Source: Novosphingobium sp. MW5 (lineage in GTDB: Bacteria > Pseudomonadota > Alphaproteobacteria > Sphingomonadales > Sphingomonadaceae). From it: a DNA stretch of 64,000 nucleotides. The stretch spans positions 1,364,001-1,428,000 of the forward strand of contig JAPCWB010000001.1 of the NCBI GenBank assembly GCA_025938935.1, given 5' to 3'. The notes beneath the pieces are model-generated. The model ran no database searches and was not told where the DNA came from. It worked only from the letters and a program-made list of their open reading frames with translations. Made by a program: the position numbers and the translations under genes. The first letter of the stretch is position 1, and every line of letters begins with the position of its first letter. Below, piece by piece: positions 44,063 to 53,053 of this stretch.

Positions 44063-44245
44063 TCACTGCTTCGCCGCTTCGACGGCCTTCTTGTAGGGTA
44101 TCGCGCCGATGAAGGCGCAGACGCCCATCAAGCCCCCGCCCAGCGCGCCGCCATCGAGCACGCGGAAGCCGAGGATGAAGCCGATGATGACGCCAACGGC
44201 GATGCAGACGAGCTGTGGTGTGGTGGGCTTGGGCTTGCCGTTCAT
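44063..44245 (-). CDS. Small two-helix membrane protein (60 aa)
   Basis: A 60-aa protein with two hydrophobic segments (LVCIAVGVIIGFILGF and GGGLMGVCAFIGAIPY) between basic ends. No family recognised. It lies alone between PhnA-like and DUF2585 genes on the same strand. Confidence 0.6.
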   Translation of the reverse strand: MNGKPKPTTPQLVCIAVGVIIGFILGFRVLDGGALGGGLMGVCAFIGAIPYKKAVEAAKQ

Positions 44246-44352
44246 ATCCCTGTTAATCCGTTAGCTGCGGGGCAGGCACCCTGCCTGCAACCGGAACAAC
44301 GAAGATGACGGCGGGCAGGTACGGTTCCAATGCCATGGATGTGGCGGCGGGA

Positions 44353-44961
44353 TCAGCCCGCCTGCCACTGCCGGATGGCCTCAATGGGCCAGACAAGCAT
44401 GAGGACATTGAGGGTGAGGTTGTCACGGATCATCACAAGGGTGAACAATTCGAACGCAAATGCCAGCACCACGCTGGCCCAGGCCGGCAGGCGGCTGGCG
44501 ATCAGGAAGCCCAGCGTCATGAAGCCGATGTCCGACAGCGAATTGATCACGCTGTCGCCTTCGTAACCATAGCTCATGGTCACGGCGCGGTAGCGGTCGA
44601 TGATGATCGGGGAGTTTTCCAGCAGTTCCCAGAAGCCTTCGAAGGCGACCGCGATCGGCAGGGCCCAAATCGCGGGGCGGCCGCCAAACAGCTTCCTGCG
44701 CCGCCACAGCAGATGGGCGAAGAAATAGAACAGCAGGCCGTGGATCACGTGGCTGAACGAATACCAGTCGGCAATGTGCTGGCTGTTGTCCGAGGATTGC
44801 ACCACGCCGTGCCACAGCTTGATGGTGCCGCAGGTACAGATCGGCGTGCGTCCCATGGTCAAAAGGATCGCACCGAAAACCACGGCCATTGCCACCGCCA
44901 AAAGGGCACCGCGCCGGTTGGGAAGCAGGCTTTGCATGATCGCATCATGCATCGCCGACAC
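44353..44961 (-). CDS. DUF2585 (UPF0314) membrane protein
   Basis: A 202-aa inner-membrane protein of the alphaproteobacterial DUF2585 family. Several hydrophobic segments and the conserved blocks [27 protein letters not shown] and [18 protein letters not shown] are clear. Function unknown. It is divergent from the PhyH-like gene. Confidence 0.88.
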   Translation of the reverse strand: MSAMHDAIMQSLLPNRRGALLAVAMAVVFGAILLTMGRTPICTCGTIKLWHGVVQSSDNSQHIADWYSFSHVIHGLLFYFFAHLLWRRRKLFGGRPAIWALPIAVAFEGFWELLENSPIIIDRYRAVTMSYGYEGDSVINSLSDIGFMTLGFLIASRLPAWASVVLAFAFELFTLVMIRDNLTLNVLMLVWPIEAIRQWQAG

Positions 44962-44987
44962 GGCTTGGCAAGCAAAGCGGGGTGGTT

Positions 44988-45860
44988 ATGCTCCGCCGGG
45001 TGAGATCGCCGCCCGCCATTCGTGAGGAGGACATCGCCGCCTACAAACGTGACGGTGCGGTGGTGCTGCGCGGTGTTCTGGATGCCGGGACCCTTGCGCT
45101 GCTCGAAGCAGGCGTCGAGGCAGCCTACAGCACCCGCGATCACCGCCATTCGATCGTCCGGACGGCCGACGGAACTGGCGAGACGATAGTTGGGCAGTAT
45201 CCCAGCCAGTCAAGCCCGTCGCTCGCCGCGCTGGTGGGGAGCGGCCTTCCCGGGGAAATCGCGGCGCGGATGATGGGCACTCAATCCGCGCAGCTCGTGC
45301 TTGACCAGATCTTCTACAAGTCACCTGGCCCAATCGCGCCGACGCCCTGGCATCAGGACACGCCCTTCCTGCGGGTGCGGGGAGAGCAGATGGTGCGCGT
45401 GTGGCTGTGCTGCGATCCCAGCCCCGCAGACCTGACGGTGCAGGTCGTGCGCGGATCGCATCGCTGGAACGTGGTATATAACACCCGGACAATGGCCACA
45501 TCACCCGTCCTGTCCGAACGCAAGGACGAGTTTGAAGCCGCGCAGCTTGGCGATGCCTTCCTGCCGCTCGTTCCGGATATTGCCGCGAACAAGGACAGCT
45601 TCGACATCATGCGCTTCGACGTGGAGCCGGGCGATGCGCTGATTTTCCAGGGCAACATGCTGCACGGAGCCGATGGCCGCGACTGGTACGACCATGCTCG
45701 CCGCGCCTTCGCCATGCTGTGGGGCGGACCGGAGCTTCGCCATCACAGGAGCGAAGGCAAGACATTCCCTCCGCCGGGCGGCGAACCGGACGGGCCGATC
45801 CCGGATGGCGATCCCTTGCGCCTGCACCCAGCATCGTTCCCGGTTGGCTGGAGCGCTTGA
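44988..45860 (+). CDS. Phytanoyl-CoA dioxygenase (PhyH)-family oxygenase
   Basis: A 290-aa Fe(II)/2-oxoglutarate oxygenase. The iron-binding HxD is in TPWHQDTPF and the distal His in GNMLHGADGRD; the 2-oxoglutarate-binding Arg is probably in YDHARRAFAM. ATG 44988 is preferred over GTG 44982. The family hydroxylates many small molecules, so the substrate cannot be predicted. Confidence 0.85.
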   Translation: MLRRVRSPPAIREEDIAAYKRDGAVVLRGVLDAGTLALLEAGVEAAYSTRDHRHSIVRTADGTGETIVGQYPSQSSPSLAALVGSGLPGEIAARMMGTQSAQLVLDQIFYKSPGPIAPTPWHQDTPFLRVRGEQMVRVWLCCDPSPADLTVQVVRGSHRWNVVYNTRTMATSPVLSERKDEFEAAQLGDAFLPLVPDIAANKDSFDIMRFDVEPGDALIFQGNMLHGADGRDWYDHARRAFAMLWGGPELRHHRSEGKTFPPPGGEPDGPIPDGDPLRLHPASFPVGWSA

Positions 45861-45905
45861 CGCCAAGCCTTCCATGGCTGCGCATCAGGGTCTAAGGGCC
45901 AAGCC

Positions 45906-46487
45906 ATGAAACGTCTTGCAGTCTATTGCGGCTCCGCCAGCCCCGCCGATCCCCGCTACATCGAACTCGCCGCCGCAGTCGGGCGCACCCTGGCCGAGCG
46001 CGGCATTGGCGTCGTCTATGGCGGTGGCCGGCTTGGCCTGATGGGCGCGGTGGCAAGCTCGGCCTTGGCCGCTGGCGGCGAGGTTATCGGGGTGATCCCT
46101 GAAGCGCTCGTCTCCTCCGAAGTCGCCAACCGCGAATGCACCGAACTGCGCGTCGTGGCCAACATGCACGAGCGCAAGGCTGCCTTCACTGACCTGTCGG
46201 ATGGCTTCCTCACTATCCCGGGCGGCGTCGGCACCATGGACGAGTTGTGGGAAGCAGTCAGCTGGGCGCAGCTTGGCTATCATTCCAAGCCGGTAGGCCT
46301 GCTCAACGCCTGCGGCTTTTATGACCACCTGCTCGCGTTCAACCGCCACATGATCGAAGTCGGCTTCATTCGCGAGGCGCACGCCGGGATCATCATCGCG
46401 GAGAACGAGCTCGCGGCGCTGCTCGACCGCATGGCTGCCTACGTGCCGCACAAGCCGATCTTCGCGATGAAGGCGAGCGACCTCTAA
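45906..46487 (+). CDS. LOG-family nucleoside 5'-monophosphate phosphoribohydrolase
   Basis: A 193-aa TIGR00730-family protein that removes ribose phosphate from (cytokinin) nucleotides. The signature PGGVGTMDELWE, the opening VYCGSASPADPRYIE and VYGGGRLGLMG are present. Its stop overlaps by 4 nt the convergent transporter gene. Confidence 0.9.
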   Translation: MKRLAVYCGSASPADPRYIELAAAVGRTLAERGIGVVYGGGRLGLMGAVASSALAAGGEVIGVIPEALVSSEVANRECTELRVVANMHERKAAFTDLSDGFLTIPGGVGTMDELWEAVSWAQLGYHSKPVGLLNACGFYDHLLAFNRHMIEVGFIREAHAGIIIAENELAALLDRMAAYVPHKPIFAMKASDL

Positions 46488-47740
46488 GGCGCTGATACCG
46501 GACGTGCGGCTCCCGGCGGGTTGAGCCGGCGGAACAGCCGGCCCTTCTCGCTGAAGAGCACCAGCGCAAGGCACGCCAGCCCGGAAATCACCAGCGCCTG
46601 CGAGTAGGGCAGGGCGGTCTGGTCATAGGACTGTCCCACGGCCCAGCCGATCAGCGATGCCAGCACCATGCGAATGAAGGCCTGGACCGAGCTGGCCGCA
46701 CCGGCAATCCGCGCGAAAGGCTGCAACGCGATCGAACCGAAATTGGCGCCGACGAAACCCATCAGCATCATCGAGAACGTCTGCACGACGACGAACTGCC
46801 ATAGTGTCTGGTGGCCGCTTTTTGCCAGGGTGAACTGGATGAGGGCTATGACGATGTAGGTCAGCAGCGCGGTGTGCGAAACGCGCCGCGCGCCAAACCT
46901 TTCGACGATGCGCGAATTGAGGAAATTGGATGTCGCCATCGCCAGCGCCATGCCGCCGAAGATGATCGGAAACAGGGTGCCGGCGCCGAAGTGCTCGGCC
47001 ACCAGTTGCTGGCTTGACTGGATATAGCCCCAGCCAACCCCCAGCATTGCCGCGCTGCCCAGAACATAGCCGATCGAGCTGCGCGTCATCACCGCCTGCC
47101 CCATGTTGCGCGCGATGGTGATGGGCTGGATCGTCTGGCGGTATTCCGGATGCAGCGTTTCGGGCAGGCGCTTCCACGCCCAGGCCATCATACCCAGCCC
47201 GACGAGCCCCATGGCGCCGAAGATCCAGCGCCAGCCGAAGGCCAGCATGATGCCCTGCCCGATCGAAGGGGCAAGCATCGGCACGACAAGGAAGATCATC
47301 GCGATCATCGACTGTAGCCGCGCCATGCGGTCGCCTTCGAAGCGGTCGCGGATAATTGCCTGCGGCAGGACGGATAGGCCGGAGCTGACTATGCCGAGCA
47401 CGAATCGCATGGCGATCAGAACGTCGATGTCGGTCACCAGTGCGCTCGCAAGCGAGAGCACGACATAGCCGGTAACGCAGCACAGCAGGATCGTCTTGCG
47501 GCCGAACCGGTCAGCCAGAGACCCCGGAACCAGCGAACCCAGGCCAAGCCCCAGAAGGAACATGCCGATTACAAGCTGGCGTTTGTTGGGATCAGTGACG
47601 TTGAGTTCATCGGAAATCAGCCCAAGTGCGGGCAGCATGGCATCGACGGCAAAGGCGTGCAGAGCCTGCAACAGGGCGAGCATGACCACGAGCTCGCGCT
47701 CGCTGATGGCCAGCTGGATCTTGGGTTGTTCGGAGGACAT
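46484..47740 (-). CDS. Bcr/CflA-type drug-resistance MFS transporter
   Basis: A 418-aa major-facilitator protein with 12 predicted helices. MFS signatures are visible: VDAMLPALGLISDELNV near helix 1, GSLADRFGRKTILL between helices 2 and 3, and GIVSSGLSVLPQAIIRDRF in the antiporter motif C region typical of Bcr/CflA. ATG 47740 is preferred since the frame upstream is the antisense of dinB. Substrate unknown. Confidence 0.88.
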   Translation of the reverse strand: MSSEQPKIQLAISERELVVMLALLQALHAFAVDAMLPALGLISDELNVTDPNKRQLVIGMFLLGLGLGSLVPGSLADRFGRKTILLCCVTGYVVLSLASALVTDIDVLIAMRFVLGIVSSGLSVLPQAIIRDRFEGDRMARLQSMIAMIFLVVPMLAPSIGQGIMLAFGWRWIFGAMGLVGLGMMAWAWKRLPETLHPEYRQTIQPITIARNMGQAVMTRSSIGYVLGSAAMLGVGWGYIQSSQQLVAEHFGAGTLFPIIFGGMALAMATSNFLNSRIVERFGARRVSHTALLTYIVIALIQFTLAKSGHQTLWQFVVVQTFSMMLMGFVGANFGSIALQPFARIAGAASSVQAFIRMVLASLIGWAVGQSYDQTALPYSQALVISGLACLALVLFSEKGRLFRRLNPPGAARPVSAP

Positions 47741-47828
47741 CGCCCCGCAATGAACGCAAGTGCAGCATTGTTCCAGCCCATGCGCGAAAAATTGCCGCCC
47801 TTCAGGCAAAATCGAATAGGCTGCGCGC

Positions 47829-48947
47829 ATGATTCCGGATGAATCCGACACCTCCTTCGAGCCGATGGGCCTGCGCAAAATCATCCATGTCGACATGGAT
47901 GCCTTCTACGCCTCGGTCGAACAGCGCGACGATCCGGCGCTGCGCGGCAAGCCGCTTGCGGTGGGTGGTGACGGGATTCGCGGTGTGGTCTCGGCAGCGA
48001 GTTACGAGGCGCGAAAGTTCGGCGTCCGTTCGGCCATGTCGTCAGCCCAGGCGAAGCGGATTTGTCCGCAACTGCTGTTCACCCGGCCGCGCTTTGCCGT
48101 GTACCGCGAAGTGTCGAAGCAGATCCGAGCGATCTTCCTCGAATTTACACCCCACGTCGAACCGCTGGCGCTCGACGAGGCCTATCTTGACGTTACCGAG
48201 GATATCAAGGGCATCGGCTCGGCGACGCGCATTGCCGAGATCATTCGCACCCGGATCAAGGCGGAGACGGGACTGACCGCAAGCGCAGGCGTCTCCTACA
48301 ACAAGTTTCTCGCCAAGATTGCCAGCGATCATAACAAGCCTGACGGGCTCTGCCTGATCCGTCCGGGTGAGGGTGCGCGCTTCGTTGCCGACCTTCCTGT
48401 GCGGCGCTTCCACGGCATTGGTCCCAAAGGTGCGGAGAAGATGGAGCGGCTGGGGCTGCACACCGGCGGAGACATCGCGGCCAAGGACATGATTTTCCTG
48501 CGCGAGCATTTCGGCAGCCAGGCTGAATATCTCTACCGCGCCGCGCGGGGCATCGACCTGCGGCGGGTGAGCGCCAACCGGGCGCGCAAGTCGATCGGTG
48601 CGGAGCGGACCTATGATCACGACATTTCGACCGGCCCTGCCATGCATGAGGCGCTGGAGAAGATCGTCGGACTGGTCTGGGCCGATATCGAGCGGCTTCA
48701 CGCCCGCGGCCGCACGATCACGCTGAAGCTGCGCTACGCCGATTTCAGCCTGAAAACCCGCGCCCGCTCGCTCGATGCGCCAGTCGCCTTTCGTGACCAG
48801 TTTGCCGCCATCGGGCATTCGCTCCTCGACGAGCTATTGCCCCTGCCGCAACCGGTGCGCCTGCTGGGGCTGACGCTGTCATCGATGGAGGGCGAACGCG
48901 GGGAGGGGATTACTCCGCCGCGTGACGAGCAGCTTTCGCTTCTGTAA
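47829..48947 (+). CDS. dinB: DNA polymerase IV
   Basis: Y-family translesion polymerase, 372 aa. The catalytic carboxylates are in HVDMDAFYASVEQ and LALDEAYLDVT, with helix-hairpin-helix (FHGIGPKGAEKMERLGL) and the little-finger domain (SIGAERTYDHDIS). No classic SOS box is visible in the short gap upstream. Its last 38 nt overlap the convergent NUDIX gene. Confidence 0.95.
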   Translation: MIPDESDTSFEPMGLRKIIHVDMDAFYASVEQRDDPALRGKPLAVGGDGIRGVVSAASYEARKFGVRSAMSSAQAKRICPQLLFTRPRFAVYREVSKQIRAIFLEFTPHVEPLALDEAYLDVTEDIKGIGSATRIAEIIRTRIKAETGLTASAGVSYNKFLAKIASDHNKPDGLCLIRPGEGARFVADLPVRRFHGIGPKGAEKMERLGLHTGGDIAAKDMIFLREHFGSQAEYLYRAARGIDLRRVSANRARKSIGAERTYDHDISTGPAMHEALEKIVGLVWADIERLHARGRTITLKLRYADFSLKTRARSLDAPVAFRDQFAAIGHSLLDELLPLPQPVRLLGLTLSSMEGERGEGITPPRDEQLSLL

Positions 48948-49401
48948 TCCAGTCGGGTATGCGTCCGGCAATCCGCGCGGCAATGTAGTCGGGCAGGTCG
49001 TGGGCGGCAAAGAAGCGCGCTTCGCGCACCTCGCGGCCATCGGGCACGGGAGTGTCTTCCGTCCAGCCGGCGATCATGTGGATGTGATTGCGCCCGCCGC
49101 CCAGCGGTTCGTCGGAAATGCCGAGTTCGAAAACCGGCGAGAGGGTGATGCCCACCTCCTCATGCACCTCGCGCTGCGCGGCTTCCAACACGTCCTCGCC
49201 GCGTTTCAGCCCGCCGCCCGGCATCATCCAGCGCTGCGAACCATAGGAATGGCGGATCAACAGCACGCGGTCGGCCTGGTCGAGCACCAGCACACGGCAG
49301 CCAACCGTCACCCCGCTCGACATGCTCCACCACACCGCACGGATGGAGTGGGCAATGCGAAGCGCGGCGATGTGTAGCGGGCGGGGTATCAGGTGAAACA
49401 T
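48910..49401 (-). CDS. NUDIX hydrolase
   Basis: A 163-aa protein with a complete Nudix box (GGGLKRGEDVLEAAQREVHEEVG), the Mg-binding loop cleaving nucleoside diphosphate-X compounds. It begins 13 nt inside the end of pgl and ends inside dinB; both overlaps are real given the motifs. Substrate unknown. Confidence 0.9.
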   Translation of the reverse strand: MFHLIPRPLHIAALRIAHSIRAVWWSMSSGVTVGCRVLVLDQADRVLLIRHSYGSQRWMMPGGGLKRGEDVLEAAQREVHEEVGITLSPVFELGISDEPLGGGRNHIHMIAGWTEDTPVPDGREVREARFFAAHDLPDYIAARIAGRIPDWITEAKAARHAAE

Positions 49402-50003
49402 GTCACCGGCGCGCGAACGGCGCCCAGCAGGCGCGCGACGGGCAGGTCGTGCTGTCCGGCAAGCGCGGCCTCGAACAGCGCACGCTTCTCATCCCCGCGC
49501 ATGACGAACATCAGCGCGTCGCAGTCAATCAGCGCCGGGATGGTCAGGCTCAGCCGATCGAACGGCGCTTCGGGCGGGAGAGGATCGGGCGTCAGGCGGC
49601 GCACCGGCAGGGGATCATCGGCCTGGGGATCGGTGTTGGGGAACAGCGAGGCAATATGCCCGTCGCCGCCCATGCCGAGCCAGGCCAGCGCGAAATGCGG
49701 TGGCTCGGCACTTTCGGTCAGCGGCACAATTCGAGCGCCTGCGGGCTCGAGCAGGGCGCGGATCTTGCCGACGTTGGAGGCGGAATGCTCTTCTGGCACG
49801 ATGCGGTCATCCCCCGGCCAGACCGAGACGCGCGACCAGTCGATATCGCGCCCCGCGAGTTCGGCGAAGATGGGGAAAGGAGTGGATCCGCCAGGCACGG
49901 TAACGGCAACCTCACCGTCCGCAGCAAGAGCGGCGGTCAGGCGGCTTTCGATCCAGTCGGCGATCTGCGCATCGCTGGCGTTTTCAATGATTTCGCAAGG
50001 CAT
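49389..50003 (-). CDS. pgl: 6-phosphogluconolactonase
   Basis: A 204-aa SugarP_isomerase-family enzyme of the DevB/Pgl type, hydrolysing 6-phosphogluconolactone in the pentose phosphate or Entner-Doudoroff route. Signatures are VTVPGGSTPFPIFAEL, SVWPGDDRIVPEEHSASN and LGMGGDGHIASLFP. It is upstream of and overlaps the NUDIX gene. zwf and edd are not in the window. Confidence 0.9.
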   Translation of the reverse strand: MPCEIIENASDAQIADWIESRLTAALAADGEVAVTVPGGSTPFPIFAELAGRDIDWSRVSVWPGDDRIVPEEHSASNVGKIRALLEPAGARIVPLTESAEPPHFALAWLGMGGDGHIASLFPNTDPQADDPLPVRRLTPDPLPPEAPFDRLSLTIPALIDCDALMFVMRGDEKRALFEAALAGQHDLPVARLLGAVRAPVTCFT

Positions 50004-50047
50004 GGGGCCGCCCTTAGCACAAGAGCGGCCCCTGCTAAGGCCAAAAG

Positions 50048-50503
50048 TCAGGCGATCACGCTGGAAAGGAACCAGACGCGCTGCTGGGCCTGGTCCGTCC
50101 AGTCATCGATGATGCCGTCCGTCGCATTATCGCCGGCATTGCCCGCAGCCTCCTTTGTGGCGCGGAGCTGGGCGATGTAGGCGGTGTTGTCGGCAACCAG
50201 TTCGCGCACCATGTCCTCGGCGGAAAGGTCGCTCGCATCCTGATCCTTGATCTTAGAGAGACCCGCGATAGCGCCGATAGAGGTAAGCGTCGGCGCACCG
50301 TTCTTGCGAACACGCTCCGCGATCAGGTCGGTCAGGGCGAGGATCTCCGCCGCCTGTTCGTCAAACAGCAGGTGGAGGTCGCGGAACTGCGGGCCGCGCA
50401 CGTGCCAGTGGAAGTTCTTGGTCTTCAGGTACAGCGCGAAACTGTCCGCCAGCAGCTGGTTGAGGCTGTCGACAAGCACGGCATTGGCATTGGTCTTGGT
50501 CAT
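50048..50503 (-). CDS. dps: Dps-family DNA-binding ferritin
   Basis: A 151-aa Dps/miniferritin that stores iron and protects DNA. The ferroxidase residues lie in NFHWHVRGPQF and HLLFDEQAAEIL. The ATG at 50503 is chosen for the family start MTKTNANAVLVDSLNQLL and AAGGGAT upstream. An EcfG-type promoter precedes it, consistent with stress induction. Confidence 0.93.
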   Translation of the reverse strand: MTKTNANAVLVDSLNQLLADSFALYLKTKNFHWHVRGPQFRDLHLLFDEQAAEILALTDLIAERVRKNGAPTLTSIGAIAGLSKIKDQDASDLSAEDMVRELVADNTAYIAQLRATKEAAGNAGDNATDGIIDDWTDQAQQRVWFLSSVIA

Positions 50504-50530
50504 GGTCCGATCCCTTCGGGTTTCCCTCGC

Positions 50531-50556
50531 AACGAAGGACATATTGAACCGGTTCC
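50531..50556 (-). promoter_or_regulatory. EcfG-type general-stress promoter of dps
   Basis: On the minus strand GGAAC (complement of 50552-50556), 17 nt, then CGTT (complement of 50531-50534). It lies 27 nt before the dps ATG. Confidence 0.8.
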
Positions 50557-50604
50557 CTAATCTGCTAAATTGATTATTCCATCTTCTTTGAGTGGATATG
50601 ACGA

Positions 50605-51159
50605 TCAGGGCAGGCCTCTCCAAATGAGCACCAGCCCGGCCAGCAAAAGGAAGGCCCCGGCTATCTTGCGCAGCGTCGGCATGGCGGGATGGGTCACTAC
50701 ATCGGGCGCGGTCCATGCGGCGGTGAGGCTGGCCGCTCCCGCCGCAAAGGCTCCAAGCGCGGCGGTCACCGGCGCGGCGGTGAGGAGAGCGAGCGCCAGC
50801 ACCATGAATCGCACCGCATCGGTCACCTGCTGCGCGGCAATCACCACCAGTGCGGCAAAGAGCGAGCGGGTCGGCTCCTCCGGCGGCCGTTTCGCGCCAA
50901 GCAGGACCGCCTCCCCTCCAGCGAGGACCAGCGCGATACCAGCGAAGATCGATTTCGCGCCGGTGCCGGGCACTTGCGTCGTCAGGGTGGAGGCAAGCCA
51001 GGCCGCGGCGGCGCAGGTCAAGGCAGTGGAAACAAGGGCTGCCGCGAGCAGGCCCGGCCGGGCTCCCTGCCGCAGGGTCATCTGCGCCACCAGCAACTGG
51101 TCACGCGCGCCAAGCGAGGCAAGCAGCGCGGCTAGGAAGGCGAAGAAGAAACCGCTCAC
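50605..51159 (-). CDS. TMEM165/GDT1-like membrane protein, motif-poor
   Basis: A 184-aa protein with six hydrophobic segments in two similar halves, like GDT1/UPF0016 cation transporters. The defining ExGDK(T/S) motifs are weak: SLGARDQ in the first half and GGEAVLLGAKRP or VVIAAQQVTDA in the second. It may be a divergent member with altered ion specificity. Confidence 0.65.
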   Translation of the reverse strand: MSGFFFAFLAALLASLGARDQLLVAQMTLRQGARPGLLAAALVSTALTCAAAAWLASTLTTQVPGTGAKSIFAGIALVLAGGEAVLLGAKRPPEEPTRSLFAALVVIAAQQVTDAVRFMVLALALLTAAPVTAALGAFAAGAASLTAAWTAPDVVTHPAMPTLRKIAGAFLLLAGLVLIWRGLP

Positions 51160-51198
51160 CCCGGCAGCATTAGCCGGGATGTGCGGCCGATCAAGCGG

Positions 51199-51795
51199 TT
51201 ACCAGACCTGATACCATTTGCGCGGGCGGGGATCGACGTAGCCGACATCGACCGGAACCGGCGTCCCATCAGGCGCAGGAGCGGTGACGACGCGGGTGGT
51301 TTCGACCGGCTGGACGTTGCTGCGCTCCGCAAGGTCGGCGCGGTTCTCGGCGCGGGCGGCGCGCAGTTCGGCATCATGGCGGGTAGCTTCGGCATCAAGC
51401 TTGGCGCGGTCACGCTCACGCGACAGGCGCATTCGATCGTACTGCCAGAGCGAAAGCTTGTGCGCGATGACCATGAGCAGCCCGCCGATCAGCGCAACGT
51501 GGCTGAGGATGACCGGCACCTGCGTGGGGTCGGTGAACTGGTTATGGACCATCAGGATGGTCAGCGCAGTGAACACTGCCAGCGCCGTCGCGGCGAGGCC
51601 GGTCACGATACCGATGGCAAGGCAGATGCCCGCGACCAGCTCAAACACGGCCACCGGCACGACGAGCGCATCGCTCATGCCCGCCTGGGCGAAGCCGGCG
51701 GCGGCAACACCGGGAGCCATCAGCTTGTTGGCGCCGGAAACTATGAACAGCAGAGCGATCAGGATACGGCCGATTGCGGCGACAAAGGCAGACAT
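51199..51795 (-). CDS. DoxX-family membrane protein with charged tail
   Basis: A 198-aa protein: four membrane helices of the DoxX type (IGRILIALLFIVSGANKLMAP, then VVPVAVFELVAGICLAIG) in residues 1-120, followed by a charged coiled-coil-like segment (RLSRERDRAKLDAEATRHDAELRAARAENRAD). ATG 51795 has GGAGAG upstream. A possible EcfG promoter lies at 51831-51855. Function unknown. Confidence 0.82.
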   Translation of the reverse strand: MSAFVAAIGRILIALLFIVSGANKLMAPGVAAAGFAQAGMSDALVVPVAVFELVAGICLAIGIVTGLAATALAVFTALTILMVHNQFTDPTQVPVILSHVALIGGLLMVIAHKLSLWQYDRMRLSRERDRAKLDAEATRHDAELRAARAENRADLAERSNVQPVETTRVVTAPAPDGTPVPVDVGYVDPRPRKWYQVW

Positions 51796-51830
51796 GGCAG
51801 CTCTCCGGAAGGGGGTCTTATACGCCACCT

Positions 51831-51855
51831 AACCGACAGATGCTGGCTAAGTTCC
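51831..51855 (-). promoter_or_regulatory. Possible EcfG-type promoter of the DoxX gene
   Basis: On the minus strand GGAAC (complement of 51851-51855), 16 nt, then GGTT (complement of 51831-51834). It is a slightly weaker match than the other two, just past the dcd stop. Confidence 0.5.
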
Positions 51856-51857
51856 CA

Positions 51858-52413
51858 TCAGAGCTTGGGCAGAGTTACCCCACGCTGGCCCATGTACTTG
51901 CCCGAGCGGTCGGCATAGCTCGTCTCGCAGGGCTGGTCGCCCTTGAGGAACAGGAACTGGCACGCACCCTCGTTGGCGTAGATCTTGGCCGGGAGCGGCG
52001 TGGTGTTCGAAAATTCGAGCGTCACGTGGCCTTCCCACTCGGGCTCGAGCGGAGTGACGTTCACGATGATGCCGCAGCGGGCATAGGTGCTCTTGCCCAG
52101 TGCAGATCACCAGCACGTCGCGCGGCACGCGGAAGTATTCGACTGTCCGGGCGAGGACGAAGGAATTGGGCGGGATCACGCAGACATCGGTCTTCACATC
52201 GACGAAGCTGTTGTCATCGAAGTTCTTGGGATCGACCACGGCGGAATGGACGTTGGTGAAGATCTTGAACTCGTCCGCCACCCGTGCGTCATAGCCATAG
52301 GACGACAGGCCGTAGGAGATGCAGCCCTCGCGCCGCTGGTTCTCCACGAAAGGTTCGATCATCCCGCTGTGGCGGGCTTCGTTACGGATCCATTTGTCTG
52401 AGAGAATCGCCAT
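51858..52413 (-). CDS. dcd: dCTP deaminase (frameshifted as given)
   Basis: Deaminates dCTP to dUTP for thymidylate synthesis. The length after repair is 184 aa, normal for the family. The N-terminal part ([25 protein letters not shown]) runs to VLVICTG; there the frame slips at a three-base run (CCC at 52096-52098, GGG on the coding strand). The other frame continues the family sequence ([31 protein letters not shown]) to 51858. Removing one G restores [15 protein letters not shown]. An indel error is likely. Confidence 0.92.
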
Positions 52414-52472
52414 GCGCGTGTGATTCCCGACTGCGGGGGCGGGGGCAAGCGTAGGGAGGCGTTTTATCCCCC

Positions 52473-53006
52473 TTACTTGATCTCGCGCGCGCCCAGCTGC
52501 GGGTTGAGCCGCGTTACGAGATTGAGCCACAGCTTGGGCCGCCGCACCAGCTTTTGCGGCACATCGGCCTTCAGTCCAACCAACTGCGCAATGCGCGCGA
52601 CGAAGTGGATGCAGTTGCGCTGGTCGAGCAGGTAACGCTTCTGGCCCGGGGCGTCTTTCCAAGCGTTCACTTCCGCAACGATCTCGCGGTACTGGGCGTC
52701 GCTGATCGGCACGGCAAAATGCCGGTTGGTTGAGGCGATGTACTTCTCCTTCTCCACTTGGATCACACCGGGAACCGGGCCGGACAGCGCCGAAAGGGCT
52801 GAGGCGCTTGTCGAATATCCGTAGTTCTCATGCACCCGCGTGCCATTGGCCAATGTGCCGTCGAGCACGATGAAGGCATGTGGATAGCGTCCGCCCAGAT
52901 AGGTCCCGTTGAACGAGTGGAACGCCAGCGTCACCTGCGCGAAGGCGGCGGTGGGCAGGACAGCAGTAAGCAGGAAAAGGAAGACGGCCAGGAAACGGTT
53001 CATCAC
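52473..53006 (-). CDS. Exported hypothetical protein, possible permuted papain-like fold
   Basis: A 177-aa protein with a signal peptide ([20 protein letters not shown]). A conserved-looking His ([11 protein letters not shown]) precedes a Cys ([14 protein letters not shown]) by about 90 residues, the order found in permuted NlpC/P60-like (YiiX/LRAT) folds. No family name is certain. It follows the TonB receptor, on the same strand, after a 47-nt gap. Confidence 0.6.
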   Translation of the reverse strand: MMNRFLAVFLFLLTAVLPTAAFAQVTLAFHSFNGTYLGGRYPHAFIVLDGTLANGTRVHENYGYSTSASALSALSGPVPGVIQVEKEKYIASTNRHFAVPISDAQYREIVAEVNAWKDAPGQKRYLLDQRNCIHFVARIAQLVGLKADVPQKLVRRPKLWLNLVTRLNPQLGAREIK

Positions 53007-53053
53007 CGCTTCCTAGCCGCCGGGGGGTATTGCGTTAAAGCGTTATGCGGCGA

